NCBI GenBank assembly: GCA_030066015.1
Contig: JASJCL010000009.1
Span: 1 to 64,000 of the forward strand
Direction: 5' to 3'
Origin: Desulfosarcinaceae bacterium
GTDB taxonomy: Bacteria; Desulfobacterota; Desulfobacteria; Desulfobacterales; Desulfosarcinaceae
DNA: 64,000 nt
The translations under genes were made by a program, and so were the position numbers. This document shows, piece after piece, positions 33,897-42,718 of this stretch. Within the stretch, counting starts at the first letter, position 1; each line of letters begins with the position of its first letter. The notes under the pieces were generated by a model. The model had not been told where the DNA came from and ran no database searches. It worked only from the letters and a program-made list of their open reading frames with translations.

Positions 33897-34904
33897 ATGA
33901 CGCCCGTTTATCTCCCTTTTAGTACCATTGAGGTTGCCACCGCCGAGAACCTGTTGCGCTGGTTCGCCACCATCACCCTCTACCAGCCGCGGATAAGCCT
34001 TCTGCCGGAGGCCTTGGCGCCGTGGCTCTCAGAGGGGCGCATTCGAACGTGCATTCCCGTTGACGACGCGGATGGGCGGCTCGAGCGCGCCCTGACGATA
34101 TGCCATCGGTGGGCCCAGGAGCGCGATCTGGGCAGGGGCGGGGCGGCAGCCTTTCTCAGGGCCCAATCGCCGGTAACCCCACTTTACGATGATGAGGCGG
34201 TCGGCCGTTTGCGCCGTCAGATCCTGTCCGGCGGCCCATCGCAAAAGGATACCCTGCCAGAGGATCCCGTTTTCGACGCGCGCCTGTTTTTGGCCATGGC
34301 CGAGGCTTACGACCGCGACAGCGCGCAAGCCGCCCGCCAGCTACAGGCGCTCCAGGCACTCGAGATGGAAGTACTGCAGGAGATGCACGCCGAAACGCAG
34401 ACGAATGCCAGGATCGGGCCGCCAACCGCCGCTCTTGCGGCAGCCGAGGACCGCGGCGCCCTCATGACCAGCGAGCGTCTGCGCGCCTGGGCCACCCTCG
34501 CCAGCCAGGACGTGGCGGCACCAGCGCTGATGGTCACAGATAGCCGGGCTGTGGCCGATGAACTGCTCGAATTCTGCAGCGGGGCCCCATCTGATGCACC
34601 GACTGCTACCCTTGAGGTTTCACTCGAGGGGATCGAATCGGCGGATCCCGACAACCGCCAGGCGCACCTGATGAGCTGGCTGGCGGAGACCCTCACCGCC
34701 GAGGCGCCCCGCGCTCGCTTCACCTGCGTCGCCGCCGGTCTGCCCCAGCACACTGGGGAAGGGCCCGTCTTGGCACTGCACCTTCTTGAAAGCTGTCCCA
34801 CCGGGCACCTTTTGCAACGGCTGCTGCCCCGCGGCGTTTCCCCCCGCTGGCACGCCGGGTCGGAGCAGTATTCTCATGGGATACTGGCCGCTCTTCACGC
34901 CTGA
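33897..34904 (+). CDS. Hypothetical protein downstream of the cysteine synthase fusion
   Basis: I do not recognise this 335-residue protein. It has no signal peptide, membrane segment or cysteine cluster. It is mostly helical, with an Ala/Gln/Glu-rich region around residues 140-180 (likely coiled coil) and a more mixed C-terminal half. The start at 33897 is preceded by GAGGGG. It begins 23 nt after the fusion gene and is very probably co-transcribed, which makes it a candidate functional partner. Codon use resembles the neighbouring genes. Confidence 0.75.
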   Translation: MTPVYLPFSTIEVATAENLLRWFATITLYQPRISLLPEALAPWLSEGRIRTCIPVDDADGRLERALTICHRWAQERDLGRGGAAAFLRAQSPVTPLYDDEAVGRLRRQILSGGPSQKDTLPEDPVFDARLFLAMAEAYDRDSAQAARQLQALQALEMEVLQEMHAETQTNARIGPPTAALAAAEDRGALMTSERLRAWATLASQDVAAPALMVTDSRAVADELLEFCSGAPSDAPTATLEVSLEGIESADPDNRQAHLMSWLAETLTAEAPRARFTCVAAGLPQHTGEGPVLALHLLESCPTGHLLQRLLPRGVSPRWHAGSEQYSHGILAALHA

Positions 34905-35012
34905 GTAAATAGCTCCTTTGAAAATTAAAACAAATATTACGGTAGTTTATATAGAAATATGGCCGGGAAACGCTCACTCCACACAATTACCGCTAGCGGA
35001 CTTCAGTGAGGC

Positions 35013-35041
35013 TTGACTGGCCGCATCAGATAGTATATGGC
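35013..35041 (+). promoter_or_regulatory. Possible promoter of the ferredoxin gene
   Basis: TTGACT (35013-35018) is followed by TATGGC after 17 nt, or by TATATG after 15 nt, upstream of the ferredoxin ATG at 35158. The region from 34905 is notably more AT-rich than its surroundings. The -10 choice is ambiguous. Confidence 0.35.
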
Positions 35042-35157
35042 CAATTCGACGTTGACCTTAATCTGAAACTGGCGCGCGGATTGGAACCGATGCGCCGGTC
35101 CCAGGTGCACGCAATTAGGTGTCAATACCCTATACCCTATCAAAGGAGGCAGTTAAG

Positions 35158-35346
35158 ATGGCATTTATCCCCACAGTAGACGCAGAAAAGTGCGTCGGTT
35201 GCGAAGAGTGCGTTGACGTATGTCCGGTGGAAGTTTTCGAGATGGAAGACGGCAAATCCATCGTCGCCAACGGCGAAGAGTGCCTTGGCTGTGAGAGCTG
35301 CGTCGAAGTCTGCGAAGATGACGCCATCACCGTCGAAGAGACCTGA
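35158..35346 (+). CDS. 2[4Fe-4S] ferredoxin
   Basis: This 62-residue ferredoxin has two cluster motifs: CVGCEECVDVCP (about residues 12-23) and CLGCESCVEVCE, the second with Glu in place of the usual Pro. It is highly acidic. The start at 35158 is set by a perfect AAAGGAGG Shine-Dalgarno; an in-frame ATG 39 nt upstream lacks one. It is a standalone gene flanked by an AT-rich leader and a strong intrinsic terminator, which fits a short, highly expressed monocistronic mRNA for an anaerobic low-potential carrier. Confidence 0.96.
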   Translation: MAFIPTVDAEKCVGCEECVDVCPVEVFEMEDGKSIVANGEECLGCESCVEVCEDDAITVEET

Positions 35347-35665
35347 TTCACCGCCATCCATATGAGGATGGTAACGAATTGGCTTCTTGGCCCCCTGGAG
35401 ATCCTCCTCCAGGGGGCTTTTCATTTGCATCCATAAAGAATTGCCTAAGATGCCTCCGGCATCGTGCGCAGGTGCTGCCATTTTTCTGTAATCCAACCGG
35501 CTGGGCCTCGCTGCACGATTAAAACCGTATCGGGCAAGCCGGCATCCCTGGTAAAGACGCCGGCTGAATCAACGCCGGGGCGACCGCTGGTGTCAAGTCT
35601 GCGCCCAAACGGACGATACCCTTAGCGAACCGAATCCAACGCGCGGCGTCCGAAAGGGGGGTTGC
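35347..35665. other. Intergenic region after the ferredoxin
   Basis: These 319 bp hold the ferredoxin terminator (35391-35422). Beyond it I see no gene, repeat or clear promoter before the Shine-Dalgarno of the next gene. Confidence 0.5.
35391..35422 (+). terminator. Intrinsic terminator of the ferredoxin gene
   Basis: A GC-rich stem CCCCCTGGAG / CTCCAGGGGG with a short loop is followed directly by CTTTTC, 45 nt after the ferredoxin stop. This is a textbook Rho-independent terminator. Confidence 0.9.
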
Positions 35666-35968
35666 ATGGCAAAGCGGATCAAACAATATATTGTCTGGGC
35701 CATCATGGCCTACGCCTTCTACTTCCTGCTGGACCACCATTTTATCTACTACCAGCACCAAGTCCGACTGCTGAAAAAGATGGAGCCCAGTCTGGAATAC
35801 ACCTTCTTCAGCTTGGAGAACAAGAAGCCGGAGAAGATCCTGGCCATCGACCTCCTGCGCTGGGACGGCATCGGTGATCTCCTGGTGGAGTACGAACTTA
35901 TCCCCGAAGAGAAGCGCTGGGATCTCGAGAATCAATTCGATCTCGCGGACGAGGCGGACGGGGAATAG
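35666..35968 (+). CDS. Small single-pass membrane protein, function unknown
   Basis: This 100-residue protein has a short basic start (MAKRIKQ), one hydrophobic, aromatic-rich helix (residues about 8-25), then a hydrophilic domain rich in Glu, Asp and Leu. That arrangement predicts an inner-membrane anchor with the C-terminal domain on the opposite side. AAAGGGGGG precedes the ATG at suitable distance. I recognise no family. The acidic C-terminus and clean ribosome-binding site support a real gene. Confidence 0.7.
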   Translation: MAKRIKQYIVWAIMAYAFYFLLDHHFIYYQHQVRLLKKMEPSLEYTFFSLENKKPEKILAIDLLRWDGIGDLLVEYELIPEEKRWDLENQFDLADEADGE

Positions 35969-36176
35969 CCCCGCGCTATCCAAGCGCGTCGGCCCTCCCC
36001 ACCCCCCTTCAGCATTCCCAAATATGGGCGTATCGTCGTATCCGGCCAGCCCACTGGCAACCGCGGCTGCGCATTCTCCTTGTCATTCTGCATCAGAATC
36101 GTTACACCCGCATCAGATCGCCGCCCCCAACGGCGGGTGGTAACCCGCGCTCCTGCAGCATCCGGGAATCTCAGCC

Positions 36177-37097
36177 ATGCGCATTTATGTAAAGCTCTTT
36201 AGCACTGCCATGTGCTGGAGCGGCACCTTCATCGCCGGCCGTCTGCTGGCGGGGGAGGTGACGCCCCTCTCATCCGCGTTCCTGCGGTTTCTCATCGCCG
36301 CCGCTCTTCTGCTCTATCTTACCTGTCGCATCCATGGTCGATTGCCGCTGCCCAGCGGCCGTCAATTGGGCGGTCTGGCGGTTCTTGGGCTGACGGGGGT
36401 GGTGAGTTACAACCTCTTTTTCTTCAAAGGGCTCACACTGGTGCCGGCGGGACGCGCTTCGGTGATTATTGCCACCAATCCCATCATCATCACCCTCAGT
36501 GCCGCCCTCCTCTTCCGGGAGCCGCTCAGTACCCGCAAATTGACGGGGGTCGTGGTGTCGGTGTGTGGTGCCGTCATCGCCATCTCGAAAGGCCATCCCG
36601 CCAGTCTGATGCAGGGAGGGCTTGGTTGGGGAGAAGTGCTGATCTTCTGCTGCGTTCTCAGCTGGGTGGTCTACACCCTGGTGGGCAAGGCGATCTTGGG
36701 CGATCTTTCTCCGCTGGTTGCGGTAACCTACGCGGCCCTATTCGGAACCATCGGTCTGGGGATTCCGGCGCTGGGGGCCGGCCTATTGGCCCAGGTAGGC
36801 GGGTATAGTCTGGTCAATTGGCTGAGCCTCGCCTATCTGGGCGTCTTCGGTACCGTCGTGGGCTTCATCTGGTACTATGAGGGTGTCCGTGCCATCGGTG
36901 CTGCCCGGGCGAGCCTCTTCATCAATTTCGTTCCTCTGGGGGCCATCGTTATGGCCTTCGGTCTCTTGGGCGAGCCGGTAACCTTATCGCTGGTCGCCGG
37001 CACGCTGTTGGTGGTTTGTGGCGTCTACTTGACCTCCACTCCGGGACGGAAAGACGCCATCGCCGCTGAGGATCCGGTGCGCCGAGAGCCTGTTTAG
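36177..37097 (+). CDS. EamA/DMT-family transporter
   Basis: This 306-residue protein has ten predicted membrane helices in two EamA repeats of five, the standard topology of drug/metabolite transporters. Family-typical stretches are WSGTFIAGRLLAGEVTPLSSAFLRF in the first helix pair and FIWYYEGVRAIGAARAS in the second repeat. It probably exports or imports a small metabolite across the inner membrane; the substrate cannot be predicted. It is followed by a HAD phosphatase on the same strand. Confidence 0.9.
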   Translation: MRIYVKLFSTAMCWSGTFIAGRLLAGEVTPLSSAFLRFLIAAALLLYLTCRIHGRLPLPSGRQLGGLAVLGLTGVVSYNLFFFKGLTLVPAGRASVIIATNPIIITLSAALLFREPLSTRKLTGVVVSVCGAVIAISKGHPASLMQGGLGWGEVLIFCCVLSWVVYTLVGKAILGDLSPLVAVTYAALFGTIGLGIPALGAGLLAQVGGYSLVNWLSLAYLGVFGTVVGFIWYYEGVRAIGAARASLFINFVPLGAIVMAFGLLGEPVTLSLVAGTLLVVCGVYLTSTPGRKDAIAAEDPVRREPV

Positions 37098-37146
37098 AAC
37101 GGCCGAATCCTTTCATCCAACCTGTAACGGAAAGGCGTTGCGGATC

Positions 37147-37617
37147 ATGATAGCCTGCGAAATCCCCGGGATGGGGCCGCTTCGGCTCCGCCACCTCGTT
37201 CTCGACTATAACGGTACCCTGGCGGTGGATGGCGGCCTGCTGCCCGGCGTGGCCGAACGGCTGCAATCGCTTGCCAAGGATCTCTCCATTACCGTCCTGA
37301 CAGCGGACACCTTCGGCCGGGCTGCCCAGGGATTGGGCGATCTGCCCTGCGAGTTGGCCATTTTACCGGAGGGGTCGCAGGATATCGCCAAGCGGGAGTT
37401 TGTCAGGGGTCTGGGGGCCGAGATGTGCGTCTGTATTGGCAATGGTCGCAACGATCGTCTCATGCTCGAGACCGCCGCTCTGGGAGTGGCTGTGATCTTG
37501 GGGGAGGGCGCTGCAGGGTCCGCTCTCCTTGCCGCCGACGTGGTGTGTACCTCCATCACTTCGGCCCTGGATCTGCTCGTGAACCCGCTGCGGCTGGCGG
37601 CCACCTTGCGGTGTTGA
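37147..37617 (+). CDS. HAD-superfamily phosphatase, soluble P-type ATPase-like
   Basis: This 156-residue protein resembles the soluble P-type-ATPase-like HAD group (COG4087). Its core motifs are LDYNGTL (catalytic Asp; the usual second Asp is Asn), the Thr of VLTADTFG, a Lys in QDIAKREF and the metal-binding GNGRNDRLML. A cap domain is absent, and the length is normal for this group. The ATG at 37147 is favoured over a TTG at 37138. Its substrate is unknown. It is convergent with moaA and close to gpgS, but it is not an obvious glucosyl-phosphoglycerate phosphatase. Confidence 0.82.
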   Translation: MIACEIPGMGPLRLRHLVLDYNGTLAVDGGLLPGVAERLQSLAKDLSITVLTADTFGRAAQGLGDLPCELAILPEGSQDIAKREFVRGLGAEMCVCIGNGRNDRLMLETAALGVAVILGEGAAGSALLAADVVCTSITSALDLLVNPLRLAATLRC

Positions 37618-37765
37618 GCAACCGCCGGTCAATGGCCGCTTCGCCACCCGCGGCAGCTTCCCTTCGGTCCAGCGCTTGAGGACCCGTTTGGCGGGACCCA
37701 TCGGCCGCATTTGGGGGATTTGTAAGAGGGTGCGACCTACTTGCACGGGGCCGCTTATGCGCGGC

Positions 37766-38758
37766 TCACCCCCCAATGCCCGACATGGGATCGCTCACCT
37801 TTGGCGCGGTGGGCACGGCCAGGCGATGGTGTGCCTTTTTGGTGCGCACGGCTTCACGGATGAGGTTCGCCAGCATGGCGTCGGAAGCACCGCTGCGCAG
37901 AGGAGTGCGCAGATCGGTCTGCTGGTCGGAGAGGAGGCAGCCCCTGAGTTGCCCGCTTGCGGTGAGGCGCAGACGGTTGCAGCGGTTGCAAAAGTGGCGG
38001 CTGACCGAACTGATGAAGCCCAATTCACCAATGGCGCCTTCAATGCGGTAGCGTTGGGCGGGCCCGTCGTTGACCTGGCGGCCCACCGCTTTCAGGTCGC
38101 CTAAAACCGAGAGCCGTTCCTGGATCTCTGGGGTCAGGAGGTTGGCGGCCGGATCCATGCGGGCGTTTCCGATGGGCATGTATTCGATGAAGCGCACATG
38201 GAAGGGGTAGTCGAAGGTCAGGCGCCCCATTTCGAGAAGTTCATCCTCATTGATCCCGCGCAGGGCCACAACGTTGATTTTAATGGGATGAAAACCCAGT
38301 AGGAGGGCTTTTTCGATCCCGGCCCAGACCCGGTCGAAATGGTCGTAACCGGATATTTCGCGGTAACGCTCCCTCCTCAGGGTGTCGAGGCTGACGTTGA
38401 TGCGCCGCACCCCCGCCTCACGCAACCGCTCCAGATTGGGTCCCAGCAGGACCCCATTGGTGGTCACCGAGAGATCTTGAAGATCGGGGATGGCCGACAG
38501 CTGGCTCAGGAATGTGTAAACGCCTTTGCGTACAAGGGGTTCGCCCCCGGTGATGCGGACCTTGGTGACCCCCATCTGCGTACAGATTCTCACCAGGCGC
38601 AACAGCTCTTCATAGGTGAGGATATCTTCGTGGTCGAGCTTGGGCAGGCGACCGTCGGGTACACAGTAAAGACAGCGCAGGTTGCAGCGGTCGGTGATGG
38701 AGATGCGCAGATAGCTGAGTCTACGGTCGAAGGTGTCGATCAGCGCCGGGGCGTTCAT
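37766..38758 (-). CDS. moaA: GTP 3',8-cyclase (molybdenum cofactor biosynthesis)
   Basis: This 330-residue radical-SAM enzyme makes the first molybdopterin intermediate from GTP. It has the N-terminal cluster motif CNLRCLYC (about residues 23-30), with TGGEPLVR for SAM binding. A C-terminal cluster motif is CNRCNRLRLTASGQLRGC, and the GG C-terminus matches MoaA. Its start overlaps the gpgS stop (ATGA), so it is the last gene of a peptidase-like/gpgS/moaA operon, an odd grouping with no other moco gene present. Confidence 0.96.
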   Translation of the reverse strand: MNAPALIDTFDRRLSYLRISITDRCNLRCLYCVPDGRLPKLDHEDILTYEELLRLVRICTQMGVTKVRITGGEPLVRKGVYTFLSQLSAIPDLQDLSVTTNGVLLGPNLERLREAGVRRINVSLDTLRRERYREISGYDHFDRVWAGIEKALLLGFHPIKINVVALRGINEDELLEMGRLTFDYPFHVRFIEYMPIGNARMDPAANLLTPEIQERLSVLGDLKAVGRQVNDGPAQRYRIEGAIGELGFISSVSRHFCNRCNRLRLTASGQLRGCLLSDQQTDLRTPLRSGASDAMLANLIREAVRTKKAHHRLAVPTAPKVSDPMSGIGG

Positions 38759-39735
38759 GCGCGCATCCGTGTCTTTTTCTGATACTCGGGAATCGTAATC
38801 ATGGGCGGGCGCTCGCGGTTCTCGAGGAGGGTGGCGTTGGCCTCAAATTCGCCTTTTACCAAACGGTACTGAATCATCTCGTCGAATAGATCGCGCTCCA
38901 GGTGAATTAACCCCAGGCGCTGTTTGCGGTTGATGAAGGTCTTCATGATCGAGAAGGCCATGCGGCCCAGGGCTTTGGTATCCTGGTTGCGGTGGACCCG
39001 TTTCTCCAAATCCACCTGGGCCATCACCTCCATACCCCATTTGCGATAGATGTCCAAGATCATACTGGTCTCGACACCGTATCCGATGGGGAAGGGGATC
39101 TGTTCGAAGATCTCGCGGAAACCGGCGTACTCTCCCGAAAGGGGCTGCATGATTTGTGTCAGTTCCGGGAAAAAGAGGGAGAAGAGGGGCCGTATCACCA
39201 GTTCGGTCACTCTACCGCCACCCGTGGGGCGAATTTCGTCTTTGCTGATGGCGATGGGGCGGTCGTAGAAGGCCTTGGTGTATTTGATGCCCGGATTGAG
39301 CAGCAGCGGGCCGATGAGACCATAGGCAAAGCGATGATGGATGTTTTTGATGTCGGCATCCAGGTAAACGATGATGTCGCCGCTGGTGATGAAGAGGGCT
39401 TTCCAGAGGTTTTCTCCCTTCCCGCGGCAGCTGGGCAGGTGGGGCAGGATGTCGTCCGCCAGGTGGACATCGGCACCGAAGGCGCGGGCCACCTCGCAGG
39501 TCGCATCGCTGGAGCCGGAATCGATGACGACGATCTCGTCCAGTAGCGGATAGCGGGTCATCAGTTCGGACTTCAGAATGACCAACTCCTTTGCGATGGT
39601 GCGCTCCTCGTTGAGTGTCGGCAGACAGAGGGAGATCTTCAATCCACGTTCGGTCTTGGCCGAGACCAAACGGTTGAGATCGGAGAACTGGTGGTAGTGG
39701 AAGGTGTTGGTATGGATCCAGTCAGTCGTCATCAC
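38755..39735 (-). CDS. gpgS: Glucosyl-3-phosphoglycerate synthase-like glycosyltransferase
   Basis: This 326-residue GT-A enzyme of the GT81 type opens with ISLCLPTLNEERTIAKE, followed by VVIDSGSSDAT and the metal-binding VYLDADIKN. GYGVETSMILDIY follows in the acceptor region. GpgS makes glucosyl-3-phosphoglycerate, the precursor of the compatible solute glucosylglycerate, from NDP-glucose. The matching phosphatase is not seen. The gene overlaps the upstream peptidase-like gene by 14 nt and moaA by 4 nt, so the three are tightly coupled. Mannosyl-specific homologues cannot be excluded. Confidence 0.78.
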   Translation of the reverse strand: MMTTDWIHTNTFHYHQFSDLNRLVSAKTERGLKISLCLPTLNEERTIAKELVILKSELMTRYPLLDEIVVIDSGSSDATCEVARAFGADVHLADDILPHLPSCRGKGENLWKALFITSGDIIVYLDADIKNIHHRFAYGLIGPLLLNPGIKYTKAFYDRPIAISKDEIRPTGGGRVTELVIRPLFSLFFPELTQIMQPLSGEYAGFREIFEQIPFPIGYGVETSMILDIYRKWGMEVMAQVDLEKRVHRNQDTKALGRMAFSIMKTFINRKQRLGLIHLERDLFDEMIQYRLVKGEFEANATLLENRERPPMITIPEYQKKTRMRA

Positions 39736-40888
39736 AGACCCCCCTATCGATGGCTTGGATACCGGCGATCACCTGGGCGATTCCCCGGCTGAGGGGAGCG
39801 ATCTGGGCGCTGGCGGTACGCTCCTGTTGGCGCCGTCCATGGGTGATCCCCAAGGTCACGGCGGGAATTTGACGCGATAGAAATATGGACAGCTCCGATT
39901 CGCTGGGACTGCTGACGGGGGCGACCTGAAGGGCGCTCATGATCTGGATGATCGATTTGACCAGCGGATGACTATAGGCCAGGCGGGCGGCGTTCACGTT
40001 GCTGACGGTTTCCAGGGTCAGGGAGACTTCGTAGACATGGCCGAGGCCTTCGACGATATCGAAAATGTCGGTGTAGAGGCTCTTCACCATCTCGTCGGAA
40101 TCACTGTGGATCTCGAAGCCCAGCCGCGCCTCGTTGGCCGGTGCGCCATGTTTGAGCCCGCCCGATATGGTACCGATGACGATCTCCGTGCGTGGTCGTT
40201 GGGGAAGACGCAGGGCGAGGATCTGGTCGATGGCCTCGTTGATCACCAGAATGGCGTTGGGGCGTTGACAATGCCGCTCTGCCGGGCCCGAGAGGGTATC
40301 GCAAATCACCTCTCCGCGAATCATGCCATCGGAGTAGTGGCTCAGGCGCCCCAGGTCAGCGCTCTCCATGCAGATGGCGCCACGAATGGGGGTCGACCAG
40401 GTTTTGAGGAGGTGTCGGATTCCCCTTAAATTGCCCTTGCCGATACTCTGGATCACGCCGGCCAGGACGATGTCACTCTGGAAGGTCAGGTCCAGCTGCC
40501 GGAAAACTTCCGGCAACGAGGCCAGCACACCCACCCCGATGGAGTTGTCCAGTACCCCCGCACCGCTGATATGATCTGCGGTGACGGTGAAGTTGTGGTC
40601 CACGTCTTCACCGAAGGAGGTGTCGCTGTGGGCGACGATGAAGATGGGCGCACGCGTCTGGCTGCGGCCGCGAATAATGCCGATGGGATTCTGATAACCG
40701 TCGGTGGTGCACTCATCCACACCGAATTCGGCCAGGCGGTCGAGGAGCGCGGCGGTGCGGTTGTGCTCACGAAAGGTGGGGGCCGGAATCTGCCCCAACA
40801 ACACGATGTTGGCCAGAATGGTCTCGATGATGGCCTCGATGCCATCGATATAGGCGGGAATCCGCTCTAAAGGGATTTCGGGGCGCAT
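39722..40888 (-). CDS. M20/M42-like peptidase homologue with altered active site
   Basis: This 388-residue protein follows the M20/M42 metallopeptidase layout. A first metal motif is VAHSDTSFGED (His, Asp), then GAGVLDNSIGVGVL (bridging Asp), and a late THG. At the position where family members carry the catalytic base and ligand (Glu-Glu before IG or VG), this protein reads IQSIGKG, that is Gln-Ser. The enzyme is therefore probably inactive as a peptidase or works differently. The start at 40888 has a GGAGAT site; a promoter lies 217 nt upstream. It is coupled to gpgS by a 14-nt overlap, suggesting a role linked to that product. Confidence 0.75.
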   Translation of the reverse strand: MRPEIPLERIPAYIDGIEAIIETILANIVLLGQIPAPTFREHNRTAALLDRLAEFGVDECTTDGYQNPIGIIRGRSQTRAPIFIVAHSDTSFGEDVDHNFTVTADHISGAGVLDNSIGVGVLASLPEVFRQLDLTFQSDIVLAGVIQSIGKGNLRGIRHLLKTWSTPIRGAICMESADLGRLSHYSDGMIRGEVICDTLSGPAERHCQRPNAILVINEAIDQILALRLPQRPRTEIVIGTISGGLKHGAPANEARLGFEIHSDSDEMVKSLYTDIFDIVEGLGHVYEVSLTLETVSNVNAARLAYSHPLVKSIIQIMSALQVAPVSSPSESELSIFLSRQIPAVTLGITHGRRQQERTASAQIAPLSRGIAQVIAGIQAIDRGVCDDD

Positions 40889-41104
40889 CTGATCTCCACG
40901 AAGCGTTCGGGATGTATACCACGGGGCTGCGGTCGGCAAGGCCACCTGCGGCACCGGGCAACCAACGCCTAACGGAGCGAATCATCGGTGGTGAACAATG
41001 GGGAGAGATGCCGGTGGGTGTGCCGCGGGTCGCGCTTGTACCGTCACGATTGCTCAGGATTCTGCTCTCTGAGCGCGCTCGATCTAACAAATCCAATGAT
41101 ATCA

Positions 41105-41133
41105 GTATAACATCTCGTCCTGGAAAGGGTCAA
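41105..41133 (-). promoter_or_regulatory. Sigma-70-type promoter of the peptidase-like/gpgS/moaA operon
   Basis: On the minus strand TTGACC (41133-41128) is followed after 17 nt by TTATAC (41110-41105). Both boxes are close to consensus. The operon's first ATG lies about 210 nt further on, giving a long untranslated leader in which I recognise no riboswitch. Confidence 0.6.
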
Positions 41134-41176
41134 TGCCGCCGGGAGGGGGGGAACGGTCTGGTGGCGGCAAGCCGCG

Positions 41177-42718
41177 TCAGCTCTGGGCGGCCAGTATGGC
41201 CGCCACCAAGCCATCGATGGTGTAAGTGTCCGCTTCGATATCCACCGTGAAACCAAGACGCCTGGCGGTCTCTGCCGTGATGGGCCCGATTGCGGCGGTC
41301 AGAACGCCCTCCATGAGCCGTTTGTGTTGATCCTCGGGCAGCATGCGGCGGAAATTTTCAACCGTTGAACTGCTGGTAAAGGTCACCAGGTCTACACCGC
41401 CCCGCTCCAGGGCGTCGCAGATGCCATCCGCGCTGGCCGCATCCATGACGGTTTCATAGACGGGAATTTCATCCACCCGGGCCCCCATGCGGGTGAGTTC
41501 TGCCGGCAGAATGGGGCGCGCCTCCTTGGCGCGCGGCAGCAGTATGCGGCGACCTGAGAGGGCGTGGCCGGCGAAAGCGGCCACCACCGCTTCGGCGCGA
41601 TAATTGTCGGGGATGATGTCGCTGTTGAGGCCGTACGCCTTGAGTCGTTCTGCCGTTGCCGGACCGATGACGGCCGTTTGGAGATGGGCGAGGGCTCTAG
41701 CGTCCTTGCCGCGGGTGAAGAGACGCTCGAAGAACTGGCTGACGCCGTTGACGCTGGTGAAGACGATCCAGTGGTAGTCGGCCAGTCGGTCGATGGCCGC
41801 GTCTAGGTCGCCCCAGCTGGCTGGCGGCTGGATGCGGATGGTGGGATATTGCAGGCAGGCGGCTCCCAGATCGCTGAGGCGGGCCACCAAGGCACTGGCC
41901 TGCTGACGGGCCCGCGTGACAAGGATGCGTTTGCCCAGCAGCGGTCGCTGTTCGAACCACTGCATCTGTTTCCGCAGGTGCACCACCTCGCCCACGACGA
42001 TGATCGCGGGGGCCTTCAGGCCCGCTGCGCGAACCCGCTCGACGATGTCGTCGAGGGTCCCCGTGACCGTCCTCTGCCGGGGCGTGGTCCCCCATCGAAC
42101 GAGGGCCACGGGGGTGTCTCCCGGCCGTCCGTGATCACGCAGTTGCCGGCTAATATGGGGCAAGTTCTTGACCCCCATGAAGAACACCAGGGTGCCGATC
42201 CCGCCGGCAAGGGCGGCCCAATCGACACTCGAGCTGGGCTTGGTGGGATCCTCGTGCCCGGTGACGAAGGCCACGGTGGAGGTGTACTTTCGATGGGTCA
42301 GCGGGATGCCGGCATAGGCCGGTGCGGCCACCGCCGAGGTGACGCCGGGGACGATTTCGAAGGGGATTTTGTCGGCCAGGAGTTCCTCAATCTCTTCGCC
42401 GCCGCGGCCGAAGACGAAGGGGTCGCCGCCCTTGAGGCGCACCACCGATCTACCCGTTTTGGCCTTGGCCACCAGCAGTCGGTTGATCTCCTCCTGGGGC
42501 AGGGTGTGGTCGCCCCCCTTTTTGCCCACGTAAATCAGCTCGGCGTCGTCTCGGGCGTGGGCCAGGAAGGCCTCGGCAGCCAGATAATCGTAGACAACCG
42601 TGTCGGCGGCGGCAATGCACTCCAAGCCCTTCACCGTGATCAACCCGGGGTCACCTGGGCCGGCACCGACGAGGTAGACCATGCCGGATTTCGCATGTGG
42701 GGAGTGTGGTTTACGCAT
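41177..42718 (-). CDS. Uroporphyrinogen-III methyltransferase/synthase fusion (CobA-HemD)
   Basis: This 513-residue bifunctional enzyme starts with a SUMT domain (residues about 10-255). It has VGAGPGDPGLITVKG, GGDPFVFGRGGEE and AAPAYAGIPLTHR, the motifs of the S-adenosylmethionine-dependent methylase that makes precorrin-2. The C-terminal uroporphyrinogen-III synthase domain starts near LGKRILVTRAR. Together they carry hydroxymethylbilane to precorrin-2 for siroheme or cobalamin. The start at 42718 overlaps the hemC stop by 8 nt and has a GGAAGA site; a start at 42751 is less likely. Confidence 0.93.
   Translation of the reverse strand: MRKPHSPHAKSGMVYLVGAGPGDPGLITVKGLECIAAADTVVYDYLAAEAFLAHARDDAELIYVGKKGGDHTLPQEEINRLLVAKAKTGRSVVRLKGGDPFVFGRGGEEIEELLADKIPFEIVPGVTSAVAAPAYAGIPLTHRKYTSTVAFVTGHEDPTKPSSSVDWAALAGGIGTLVFFMGVKNLPHISRQLRDHGRPGDTPVALVRWGTTPRQRTVTGTLDDIVERVRAAGLKAPAIIVVGEVVHLRKQMQWFEQRPLLGKRILVTRARQQASALVARLSDLGAACLQYPTIRIQPPASWGDLDAAIDRLADYHWIVFTSVNGVSQFFERLFTRGKDARALAHLQTAVIGPATAERLKAYGLNSDIIPDNYRAEAVVAAFAGHALSGRRILLPRAKEARPILPAELTRMGARVDEIPVYETVMDAASADGICDALERGGVDLVTFTSSSTVENFRRMLPEDQHKRLMEGVLTAAIGPITAETARRLGFTVDIEADTYTIDGLVAAILAAQS

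Noticed and set aside
34918-34953. TTGAAA and TATATA in the AT-rich stretch after 34904 as a promoter
   Set aside because: The boxes are 24 nt apart, outside the range for sigma-70 spacing.
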